A stretch of DNA of 13,646 bases from Spirochaetaceae bacterium. Its GTDB lineage: Bacteria > Spirochaetota > Spirochaetia > Treponematales > Breznakiellaceae. The number at the start of each line of letters is the position of its first letter. The first letter of the stretch is position 1. Below, piece by piece: positions 1-6,829 of this stretch. The notes below the pieces were generated by a model. That model was not told the origin of the DNA, did not search any database, and worked only from the letters and a program-made list of their open reading frames with translations. The translations under genes were made by a program, and so were the position numbers. The stretch is from positions 1-13,646 of the forward strand of contig JAIRPM010000020.1 in the NCBI GenBank assembly GCA_031257075.1, given 5' to 3'.

Positions 1-840
1 TATTACGCGGAAGAAGGGCTTGATATGACGCTCGTTTCCGGCGTGTCATTCGAGGTGATTCGCTCGTATCTCGCGGCGGGAAAGATGCCCGTTATCAACG
101 GCGACTTCCAGTTCTTTCCCTCAATACATGAGGGTGTGGACGTAAAACTGATTGCCGGCCTTCACGAAGGCTGCATCAAAATCCTTGTGCCCATCGATTC
201 GCCTATCAAAACAAAGGAAGATTTGCGCGGCAAACGCATCGCCGTTGACGAAATCGGCGGCACCCCGATGGCGGTCGCCTCCGTTGTGGCAGGCTCTGTG
301 GGCATAGACCCCGCGACCGAAATCCAATGGCTGCCGTTCCCCGGCGACCAGGAAATTCAGGCTGTGGACAAGGGCGAGGCGGACGTGGTTGCCGCCTGGG
401 ACCCGATAGCGACAATGGCGGAGCAGACGGGACGCTACCGCACTATCGTTGACATCGCCACTGACCCGCTCTTTGCGGGGCGTAACTGCTGCTTCATTTT
501 CGCGTCCGGCAAACTCATCAGGGATAACCCGAAAGTGGTGGCGGCAACATTACGCGCCATAAACCGCGCCGTTCAGTTTGAGGGCGAAAATCCCGAAGAA
601 GCGGCAAAAATCCTCGTGGAAAACAAGAAGGTCGCCACAGAAGACCCGGCGCTTGTCGCTACGTTGCTAAAAAGTTTCAGTTACGGCCACCACCACACGT
701 CCGCGCAAAACGCGCAGGCAAAAGACGACGCTATTTATTTTGCGCAAAAATTGACAGAAATCGGCTACCTGCCGGCGGACTTGGACGTACAGAAATTCAT
801 CGACGATATGTACGTTGATGTTGAGGCACTGGTAAAATAG
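1..840 (+). CDS. ABC transporter substrate-binding protein, nitrate/sulfonate/taurine class (5' end missing)
   Basis: This is the ligand-capturing protein of an ABC importer of the SsuA/TauA/NMT1-like class. The reading frame is open to the first base of the window, so the first ATG (position 25) is internal and the signal peptide is lost. The first visible residues, YYAEEGLDMTLVSG, match the early region of this fold, where a helix ending in an EEGLD-type motif precedes a beta strand. The sequences IKTKEDLRGKRIAVDEIGG and DVVAAWDP (the second-lobe hinge) are also typical of the class. Counting from the window's first codon there are 279 residues. An odd GHHH run lies at residues 229-232. The stop is 4 bases before the permease start, and the permease and ATPase follow, so the import role is secure. 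The substrate cannot be read from sequence: sulfonates, nitrate, taurine, pyrimidine precursors and others are all possible. Confidence 0.88.
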   Translation, partial: YYAEEGLDMTLVSGVSFEVIRSYLAAGKMPVINGDFQFFPSIHEGVDVKLIAGLHEGCIKILVPIDSPIKTKEDLRGKRIAVDEIGGTPMAVASVVAGSVGIDPATEIQWLPFPGDQEIQAVDKGEADVVAAWDPIATMAEQTGRYRTIVDIATDPLFAGRNCCFIFASGKLIRDNPKVVAATLRAINRAVQFEGENPEEAAKILVENKKVATEDPALVATLLKSFSYGHHHTSAQNAQAKDDAIYFAQKLTEIGYLPADLDVQKFIDDMYVDVEALVK

Positions 841-844
841 ATAT

Positions 845-1789
845 ATGAAAACCACATTCTGGTTTTGGGCGCAGGTTGGCGTGTTTGCTATTGCTTGGGC
901 GGAAAGTTGCCTCCTGCCGCCCAAACAAAACGTAAAAGAGTTCGTTTACCGCGCCATCCTCGCTCTTTTTATCGCGGCGTTTCTCGCGCTGCGCCTCGCG
1001 GCGGCGCGGCTTCCCCGCCTGCGGGAAAAATTGTACCGCAAAGCGCGGTTCGGCTTTGCCTGCGGCATCGCGCTTATTCTGTGGGACATCCTCAGCGTGA
1101 AAACGGCGGTGCTTCCCGTGCCGTACTTTCCCAGCATGGCGGACATTGTGTACAAGATGTTTGACGACCGGGCGCTCCTCGCGCAAAGCACGCTCTATTC
1201 GATGCGGCTTTTTTTTGCGGGGCTTATCACAGGCACGGCGCTGGGCCTTGCCACAGGCACGCTCATCGGCTGGTTCAAAAGCTGGGACTACTGGCTTTCT
1301 CCTATTATCCGCGTGTCGGGGATAGTCCCCGCTGTCGCCTGGCTTCCCATCGCCCTCTTGCTCCTCCCCAACGCTTTTACCACAGGGCTTTTCCTGATTT
1401 TTATGTCGTCGTGGTTTCCGGTTTCGTCGATGATGGCGCAGGGGGTCAGTTCGACTCCGAAAGCGTATTTTGAAGCGGCAAAGACGCTCGGCGCGGACAA
1501 CCGCTTCCTGCTTTTCCGCGTGGCGATTCCGCACGCCCTCCCCGCGATGTTCACCGGCATTATGACGGCGACCGCATTTTCGTTTACTACGCTGATAGTT
1601 TCGGAGATGGTAGGCGCGAAGGCGGGGCTTGGCTTCTACATCAACTGGGCGAAAGGCTGGGGCGCGTATGCGAAAGTGTACGGCGCCATCATCATTATCG
1701 CGGTGGAATTCGCAATCATCCTGTCGCTTATCGGGGCGCTGAAGCGGCGCGTACTGAGCTGGCAGGCGAAAACGGTAGGCGCGGAATGA
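845..1789 (+). CDS. ABC transporter permease, SsuC/TauC-like
   Basis: This is the inner-membrane channel subunit of the importer encoded with its neighbours. The 314-residue protein has the binding-protein-dependent permease domain in its C-terminal two thirds. The cytoplasmic EAA loop that docks on the ATPase is clear: EAAKTLGADNRFLLFRVAIP, then LPAMFTGI. Several hydrophobic segments flank it. The N-terminal 60-70 residues hold extra hydrophobic stretches (around residues 5-22 and 35-52) before the usual first helix, so the protein is longer than the roughly 250-270 residues common in this family. The start ATG lies 4 bases after the previous stop with no good Shine-Dalgarno sequence (nearest GAGG about 18 bases upstream), so translation is probably coupled. 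Its last codons overlap the ATPase start as ATGA. Class is certain; substrate is unknown. Confidence 0.9.
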   Translation: MKTTFWFWAQVGVFAIAWAESCLLPPKQNVKEFVYRAILALFIAAFLALRLAAARLPRLREKLYRKARFGFACGIALILWDILSVKTAVLPVPYFPSMADIVYKMFDDRALLAQSTLYSMRLFFAGLITGTALGLATGTLIGWFKSWDYWLSPIIRVSGIVPAVAWLPIALLLLPNAFTTGLFLIFMSSWFPVSSMMAQGVSSTPKAYFEAAKTLGADNRFLLFRVAIPHALPAMFTGIMTATAFSFTTLIVSEMVGAKAGLGFYINWAKGWGAYAKVYGAIIIIAVEFAIILSLIGALKRRVLSWQAKTVGAE

Positions 1790-2565
1790 AAACAATTATC
1801 GAACTGAATAATGTGAGCCGGGTCTACCGCGATACGGAAGGCAGGGCGGTTCACGCGCTTGCCGGGGTGAATCTTGCGGTGCGCGAGGGCGAATTCCTTA
1901 CGCTGATAGGGCCGTCGGGCTGCGGCAAGACAACGCTCCTCCGCCTTGTCGCGGGCCTTGACGCGCCGGAATCGGGAGAAGTTTTCGCGCTGGGAGAGCC
2001 GGTAACGGAGCCGTCGCCGGAGCGCGGTTTTATTTTCCAGCAGCCTACGCTGTTCCCGTGGGCTACCGTCTATGATAACATCGCTACCGGACTCAAGGCG
2101 CGGGGCGTTTACCATGAAAAAAAGGCGCTCATCGCGGAATACATCGACATGATAGGGCTTTCCGGTTTTGAACACGCCTATCCGCACGAGATTTCAGGCG
2201 GCATGGCGCAGCGCGTGGCGATTATCCGCGCGCTCATCAACGAACCGAAAGTCCTCCTGCTTGACGAACCGCTCGGCGCGCTCGATGCGTTCAAACGCAT
2301 TGAATTGCAGGAACAGTTGCTTTCTATCTGGAAGAAAACCTGCGCCACCTTTGTAATGGTGACGCACGATGTTGACGAGGCGATTTCATTGAGCAACCGC
2401 ATCGTGATAATGACGCCGCGGCCCGGGCGCATCGAAAGCATCGTTGATGTCCGCATCGAAGGGGAACGAGTGCGCACCGGCGAAGACTTTCTCGCCCTCC
2501 GCAAAACCATCCTTGAGGAACTTCATCTGGTCATCTCCCGTCCACGTGCTGAGTACGAGATTTAG
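1786..2565 (+). CDS. ABC transporter ATP-binding protein, SsuB/TauB-like
   Basis: This is the cytoplasmic ATPase that powers the importer. All nucleotide-binding motifs are intact in the 259-residue protein: Walker A GPSGCGKTT at residues 42-50, Q-loop glutamine at 85, signature ISGGM at 136-140, Walker B LLLLDEP around 156-162 followed by a D-loop (GALD), and the switch histidine in VTHD at residue 194. The order and spacing match the nitrate/sulfonate/taurine ATPase group. The start codon overlaps the permease stop as ATGA, a sign of translational coupling. The stop codon's last base is the first base of a 12-bp perfect hairpin. No regulator gene is visible in the window, so control of the operon is unknown. 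Confidence 0.93.
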   Translation: MKTIIELNNVSRVYRDTEGRAVHALAGVNLAVREGEFLTLIGPSGCGKTTLLRLVAGLDAPESGEVFALGEPVTEPSPERGFIFQQPTLFPWATVYDNIATGLKARGVYHEKKALIAEYIDMIGLSGFEHAYPHEISGGMAQRVAIIRALINEPKVLLLDEPLGALDAFKRIELQEQLLSIWKKTCATFVMVTHDVDEAISLSNRIVIMTPRPGRIESIVDVRIEGERVRTGEDFLALRKTILEELHLVISRPRAEYEI

Positions 2566-2593
2566 GGCAATGCTGAACTAATCAGCATTGCCC
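2565..2593. repeat. Perfect 12-bp inverted repeat after the ABC operon
   Basis: GGGCAATGCTGA (2565-2576) and TCAGCATTGCCC (2582-2593) pair perfectly around the loop ACTAA. It begins on the last base of the ATPase stop codon. It could stop transcription, but it is followed by CTTGTAG and not by a run of T, so it is not a classic rho-independent terminator. Its right arm matches sequence found elsewhere in the window (12115-12129 on the minus strand and, loosely, 10666-10680), which suggests a dispersed palindromic repeat. Confidence 0.8.
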
Positions 2594-2644
2594 CTTGTAG
2601 TTTCTCATTCGGTTGCAAGCAACCGCCATTGCGAAGCTACAAGG
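2593..2644. repeat. Nested hairpin: 12-bp outer stem with inner 7-bp stem
   Basis: The outer arms CCTTGTAGTTTC (2593-2604) and GAAGCTACAAGG (2633-2644) pair over 12 positions with a single G-U wobble. Inside them CGGTTGC (2610-2616) and GCAACCG (2619-2625) form a second stem. This structure abuts the hairpin at 2565-2593 and shares base 2593 with it. No coding frame with a start and ribosome site fits here. It may be part of a REP/BIME-like composite element or a structured 3' RNA; the sequence alone does not decide. Confidence 0.7.
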
Positions 2645-2653
2645 AAAGCACCC

Positions 2654-2683
2654 ACTAATTTATTCTCGGTTGCATAAATCAGT
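2654..2683. repeat. Imperfect 10-bp inverted repeat
   Basis: ACTAATTTAT (2654-2663) and ATAAATCAGT (2674-2683) pair with one mismatch around a 10-base loop. The loop contains CGGTTGC, the same 7-mer that forms the inner stem at 2610-2616, so this looks like a diverged copy of a unit of the neighbouring element. It could alternatively compete for pairing with GCAACCG at 2619-2625. Confidence 0.5.
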
Positions 2684-2722
2684 AGTTGCTTAGGGAAGTT
2701 AAGAGCCCCCTTTTCCTTCCTC

Positions 2723-2751
2723 TTTTCAAAATACCTAAAAGTACCTATAAT
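2723..2751 (+). promoter_or_regulatory. Predicted vegetative promoter for the ankyrin gene
   Basis: TTTTCA (2723-2728, 4 of 6 matches to the sigma-70 -35 consensus) is followed by a 17-base spacer and a perfect TATAAT -10 box (2746-2751). Transcription would begin near 2758, leaving a leader of about 75 bases before the ATG at 2833. It is the only strong promoter match I see in this gap, and it lies in AT-rich DNA that contrasts with the repeats upstream. Confidence 0.6.
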
Positions 2752-2783
2752 TAACACAACGGTCTATTTTGACCATACTTCAA

Positions 2784-2806
2784 GCGGCAAGGCTATGCCC
2801 CGCCGC
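2784..2806 (+). other. GC-rich hairpin in the ankyrin mRNA leader
   Basis: GCGGC (2784-2788) pairs with GCCGC (2802-2806), and inside it GGC (2791-2793) pairs with GCC (2797-2799) around the loop TAT, separated by a 2x2 internal loop. It sits between the predicted transcription start and the ribosome site AAAGGGAG (2817-2824). It could stabilise the transcript or modulate translation; no known riboswitch is recognised. Confidence 0.4.
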
Positions 2807-2832
2807 CTGAGTTTCTAAAGGGAGCAATTTTC

Positions 2833-5757
2833 ATGAAAAAGACAGGGCTTTTGATACTTTCTTTTTTGCTTATTGTAAGTGTAAGCAATGTATCCGCATT
2901 GGGGAAAAAGCAAACGGATGGCAAACCGGAGGCGGAAAAACCCGCAGCCGAGAAGGCGGCCAAAACGCCGGCAAAGAAAACGAAGGGAAAAACCGCTGAG
3001 GATGAAGCGGCGGCCATCGACATCACCCCGCTCGACAAAGTAGGCGATTTAATTCGTGCCGGGCGTTTTGAAGAGGCGAAAACGGCTTATGTGCAAAACA
3101 ATTTTCCGCCTAATTCCGCCGATGCGCATGGACGGAATCCTGTACACCTTGCGGCGGAAGCTCGCAGCGCCGACCTCGTTGACTTTTTTGTCCGGCTGGG
3201 AAATGCGGCGGATGCCCCCGATATTGACGGCAACACCCCGCTCAATATAAGCGCCCGCTACCGGGACGCGCCTACCGCCCGTATTCTTGTAGCGGCCGGC
3301 GCAAATATTCACCATACAGGAAGGGATGGAATTTCGCCCGCCGAAACGGGCGTTGCCGATACGAGCACTTCTTATTTAGCCTCTCTTTTGACCGATGCCA
3401 GCATGCTGTCTACCGGAGAGCGGGCGCGCACCGTTCTCCATATCGCCGCCGAACAGGGGAATACGCTTGCCGTTCAAATGCTCACCAATTCCGGCGGGAT
3501 GTTGACGCGCCAGCAAGTTCTCAATATGCGGGATGTCGATGGCAAAACAGCGCTTGACCTTGCCTATGCGCACCACGATTCGTTCCCTCATGCGCGTGTT
3601 TCACAAACCCTGATAGAAGCAGGCGGCGTATCAAGCGATGCCCTAAATCAGTACTTTGCGCCGGCGGTGCGCTCAATGAATTTCAACCTGCGCGGCTCGG
3701 ACGGCATTTCCTCGCTCCATTTTGCCGTGCGTAACAAACGCAGCGGCTGGACGCGCCTCCTTTTGGAACAGCGCGCCGATGTCAATATCAAAAACACCGC
3801 AGGCACCACGCCGCTTCACGAGGCCGCGATAGGCGGCGATATTGAAACAATGCGCCAACTGATTACCGCAGGTGCCGATGTAAACGGTCAAGACGGGCAA
3901 GGCAACGCGGCTATGCATCTGGCCATACCTGCCGGTGTTCATCAGCAGGCTTTTGAAATATTGCTTTCCAGCAATGCCAATCCCAATTTGCGCGATGCGC
4001 GCGGCGATGCGCCGCTCCATATTGTAATAACACTGGGACGTGAGCCGTCGGTTGTAGAGATTTTGCTGCGCGGCGGCGCGGACGTTTCGGTTCACAATAT
4101 TGAAGGGAAAACGCCCTTGTACACGGCTATTGAGCGCAAAGCGGTTCAAATTATCCCGTTACTTTTGTCTTACAACGCCGACATTTTTGCCGCGACCAAT
4201 ACCGGTTCAACGCCGTTTGAATTGGCGCTTGCCGACAGCACTCCTGCCGCCGGGGGGAATCCTTCGGCGCTTGACACGCTTATCACCGAAAAAACGGTAC
4301 TCCAAGCAGACAATGGCGGGAATACGCCTCTTCTTGTAGCGGTACGCCGCAATGCCGGTGTGGATACGGTACGTAAAATTCTTGATAAAAATGCGCATGT
4401 CAATGCCCGCAACCAGGAAGGCGACACAGCGCTCCATATGGCGGTGCGTAGCAACAACGGCCCTGCCGGAGAACTGCTGCTTTCACGCGGCGCGGACATT
4501 TTCTTGCAAAACGCGAAAGGCGAAAGTCCGCTCTACCTTACTTTTTATTCACAGGGCGGTTACCGCCAGTGGATGTTCAGCCAGATTGTGTTGAACGCCC
4601 GCGATGGCACCGGCAATACGATACTGCATTATGCGACCCAATGGGGTATGGACGGCGCCATCCCCGAAATAGTCGCAAAAGGCGCGAATATTGAAGCGCA
4701 GAATGTTACCGGGGAAACGCCGCTCTTTATCGCTGTCCATGCCGATTCCGCAACGACTGTACGAGCGCTTATTCAAGCGGGGGCTTCTCTTTCCGGGCGC
4801 GACACTTTGGGTAACTCGCCAATTCATGCGGCGGTGCGCTGGAACGCTCAGGCGGCGGCGGCGGCACTCATTAACGCGGGTGTTGATGTAAACGCCTATA
4901 ACCTATACGGAATGACGCCCCTCCATGACGCAGTAAGGCTGGGCATGGCCAATATTGAAGCGATGCTCCTGCGGGCCGGCGCAAACCATGAATTGCGGGA
5001 CAACGAAGGTAATACTCCGCTCCTGGAAGCGGTTATCTTGGGCAATTTGCGCTCGGCAACTAATCTGGTAAGGGCTGGGGCGGACATCAACACGCGCAAC
5101 AACGAAGGCGATACCCCTCTTCTTGTTGCCGTGCAAAATGAACGCAGCGACATTGTCGGCCTGCTGCTCGACAACCGCGCCCAGATTCATGCGCAAGATG
5201 CCGACGGCCAAAGCCCCTTTACCACAGCGTTAAAAACCTCCCGGCGTATGATGCTTACCCTATTGGAAAAAGGGCTTGACCAAACCGATGACGAAGGCCG
5301 CTCGCCTTTGCATATCGCGCTTATAAATAATGTTTCGCAGGCAGATTTGGAACAAATAGCCGCATGGGTTGGGCGTCCGTCTATTGTTGACCGTGAAGGG
5401 CGTACGCCTCTGCGCTACGCTGTAAATGTCCGCAATTGGCCGGCAGCCCGTTTCCTTGTCGACCAAGGCGCGAATGTGTTTTCGGTTGCCCGCGATGGTA
5501 AAACACCGGCGGAATTGGTACTGGCAAGCGGCGAACGCGAAGCGGTACGCGCTCTTTTTGGAGGCAAAGGAATAAGTTCCCGCGATTCGCAGGGAAATAC
5601 GGTGCTGCATTATGCGGCACGCCTTTCCCATCCCGATATTGTTACTTATTTGATTGAACTTGGCGCCGAAAAAAATGCCCGTAACACGGCAGGCGAAACT
5701 TCATCCGATATTGCCGGACGTTGGGGACGCACCGAAAACGCAAATCTTCTTCGCTAA
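2833..5757 (+). CDS. Large exported ankyrin-repeat protein
   Basis: The 974-residue protein starts with a good signal peptide: Lys-Lys, a hydrophobic core and a likely cut after VSNVSA near residue 22. There is no lipobox cysteine. Residues 25-60 form a Lys/Ala/Glu/Pro-rich linker, followed by a short helical segment (about 62-90). From about residue 97 to the end I count roughly 26 ankyrin units, most of 33 residues, with the pattern DxxGxTPLHxAVxxxxxxxxxxLLxxGADxNxR. Units 3-5, 11, 14 and 21 are irregular in length or degenerate. The repeats differ from each other in DNA sequence, so this is an old array and not a recent expansion. Ankyrin stacks bind proteins; here the array would lie in the periplasm or outside the cell. 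The ATG at 2833 has the strong ribosome site AAAGGGAG. It appears to be transcribed alone, bounded by a promoter and a downstream hairpin. The binding partner is unknown. Confidence 0.92.
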   Translation: MKKTGLLILSFLLIVSVSNVSALGKKQTDGKPEAEKPAAEKAAKTPAKKTKGKTAEDEAAAIDITPLDKVGDLIRAGRFEEAKTAYVQNNFPPNSADAHGRNPVHLAAEARSADLVDFFVRLGNAADAPDIDGNTPLNISARYRDAPTARILVAAGANIHHTGRDGISPAETGVADTSTSYLASLLTDASMLSTGERARTVLHIAAEQGNTLAVQMLTNSGGMLTRQQVLNMRDVDGKTALDLAYAHHDSFPHARVSQTLIEAGGVSSDALNQYFAPAVRSMNFNLRGSDGISSLHFAVRNKRSGWTRLLLEQRADVNIKNTAGTTPLHEAAIGGDIETMRQLITAGADVNGQDGQGNAAMHLAIPAGVHQQAFEILLSSNANPNLRDARGDAPLHIVITLGREPSVVEILLRGGADVSVHNIEGKTPLYTAIERKAVQIIPLLLSYNADIFAATNTGSTPFELALADSTPAAGGNPSALDTLITEKTVLQADNGGNTPLLVAVRRNAGVDTVRKILDKNAHVNARNQEGDTALHMAVRSNNGPAGELLLSRGADIFLQNAKGESPLYLTFYSQGGYRQWMFSQIVLNARDGTGNTILHYATQWGMDGAIPEIVAKGANIEAQNVTGETPLFIAVHADSATTVRALIQAGASLSGRDTLGNSPIHAAVRWNAQAAAAALINAGVDVNAYNLYGMTPLHDAVRLGMANIEAMLLRAGANHELRDNEGNTPLLEAVILGNLRSATNLVRAGADINTRNNEGDTPLLVAVQNERSDIVGLLLDNRAQIHAQDADGQSPFTTALKTSRRMMLTLLEKGLDQTDDEGRSPLHIALINNVSQADLEQIAAWVGRPSIVDREGRTPLRYAVNVRNWPAARFLVDQGANVFSVARDGKTPAELVLASGEREAVRALFGGKGISSRDSQGNTVLHYAARLSHPDIVTYLIELGAEKNARNTAGETSSDIAGRWGRTENANLLR

Positions 5758-5776
5758 GGAAAGTACAAATCAGTAT

Positions 5777-5809
5777 GGGGCAATCAACGCCAGAAGCCTT
5801 GATTGCCCC
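5777..5809. terminator. Hairpin between the ankyrin gene and fliH, possible terminator
   Basis: GGGGCAATCAA (5777-5787) and TTGATTGCCCC (5799-5809) form a perfect 11-bp stem around an 11-base loop, starting 20 bases after the ankyrin stop. The sequence after it is TAAAATTTCAT, only a weak T run, so termination efficiency is uncertain. The 8-mer ATTGCCCC is shared with the arm at 2587-2594, so it may belong to the same repeat family. The rest of the 145-base gap is A-rich, with a possible -10 box TATAAA near 5855 but no convincing -35, and the fliH ribosome site AAGGA at 5890-5894. Confidence 0.6.
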
Positions 5810-5902
5810 TAAAATTTCATAATGAAAACGCCCAATTACCAAAAAGCAAAAAAACTATAAAAGAAAAGCGGAGTTAATCGGCGCGGCCCAAGGAATACGG
5901 AT

Positions 5903-6829
5903 ATGGCAAGAGCGGTTTATAGACCAAACGAAGTTGAATATGTGAATGGCAAAGTTATCCTTGAATCGCCGTTCCCCGAAGAAAAAGCAGAAACAGATGC
6001 GGATAAGGGTTTGGAGGATTTGCCGGCGTTTGCGCGCTATGACGGCCCTACCGTAGATGACCTGCGCCGTGAAGCGGAAAACTTCAAAACCGCTTTTGCT
6101 AAAGAAAAAGCGGAAATGCAGACAGCCGCCCGCGCGCAGGCCGATGCCATTCTTGACGATGCCCGCTCACGTGCCAAGCAAATTGTTGACGATGCCGAAA
6201 CACAAGCGGCGGCGCAGTCCCAGACGGCCGAAACAGAAGCGGCGAAACGGCTGGAACAGGCGGAAGCGGCCGCCAAGGCAAGCATTGCCGAAGCGGGACG
6301 CAAATCCGAAGAAACCCGCAAACAAGGCTACGATGAAGGCCTTGTAAAAGGCCATGAAGAAGGTTTCACTCAAGGAATGACCGAAGTCCAGCGGCTTGCG
6401 GCGCGCATGCGGACTATTTTGGAACGCATACAGGACAAACGCGCCCTTATCATCAACGAAACCGAACAGCAAATTATCGATTTGACCCTTTTAATAGCGC
6501 GAAAAATAGTAAAGTCTATCAGCGCTTCCCACAAAGACGTAGTCATTGAAAATATCCGTGAAGCGCTTTCCAAGGTAAAAACAAAGGGAACTGTTACTAT
6601 CAAAGTAAATTTGACCGATTTAGAACTTTCTACCGCCCATATCGAATCGTTTACCAAAATGATAGAAGGGTCAGGCACAATTCAAATACTAGAAGACACT
6701 ACGATAGACCCCGGCGGCTGTATTGTAGAAACGGATTTCGGCGAAATTGATGCCCGCATAGCCAGCCAATTTGCCGAACTGGAATCCAAAATTTTGGAAA
6801 TTTCTCCTATCCCAAACAGGGAAGCATAG
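5903..6829 (+). CDS. fliH: Flagellar assembly protein FliH
   Basis: FliH holds and restrains the FliI ATPase at the flagellar type III export gate in the cytoplasm. The 308-residue protein has a charged N-terminus, a long Ala/Glu/Lys-rich coiled coil (about residues 55-135), then a GxxxG ladder: GYDEGLVKGHEEGFTQG puts glycines at 142, 146, 150, 154 and 158. This ladder is a hallmark of FliH. The C-terminal third (VIENIREALSK, then IDPGGCIVETDFGEIDARI) matches the FliH / V-ATPase subunit E-like domain that binds FliI. The ATG at 5903 is preceded by AAGGA at a spacing of 8. The stop codon TAG shares its last base with the GTG start of fliI, so the two are coupled. Unlike the usual spirochaete order, fliF and fliG are not upstream; an ankyrin gene is. 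Confidence 0.92.
   Translation: MARAVYRPNEVEYVNGKVILESPFPEEKAETDADKGLEDLPAFARYDGPTVDDLRREAENFKTAFAKEKAEMQTAARAQADAILDDARSRAKQIVDDAETQAAAQSQTAETEAAKRLEQAEAAAKASIAEAGRKSEETRKQGYDEGLVKGHEEGFTQGMTEVQRLAARMRTILERIQDKRALIINETEQQIIDLTLLIARKIVKSISASHKDVVIENIREALSKVKTKGTVTIKVNLTDLELSTAHIESFTKMIEGSGTIQILEDTTIDPGGCIVETDFGEIDARIASQFAELESKILEISPIPNREA

Noticed and set aside
797..1795. A 332-codon open frame on the minus strand across the permease gene
   Set aside because: It is antisense to a clear permease, its translation is very rich in Arg, Lys and His with no recognisable domain, and such frames are common opposite G+C-rich genes.
1636..2187. A 183-codon open frame on the minus strand over the permease/ATPase junction
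   Set aside because: It is the shadow of two well-supported genes and shows no family features.
2565..2700. CRISPR array
   Set aside because: The repeats are inverted, not regularly spaced direct repeats with unique spacers, and no cas genes are present.
2833..5757. Ankyrin array as a recent tandem DNA duplication or recombination hotspot
   Set aside because: The units differ widely in DNA sequence; only the protein pattern repeats.
5840..5902. Sigma-28 or sigma-70 promoter for fliH
   Set aside because: A TATAAA box is present near 5855 but no acceptable -35 at 16-18 bases and no sigma-28 pattern was found, so I did not call it.
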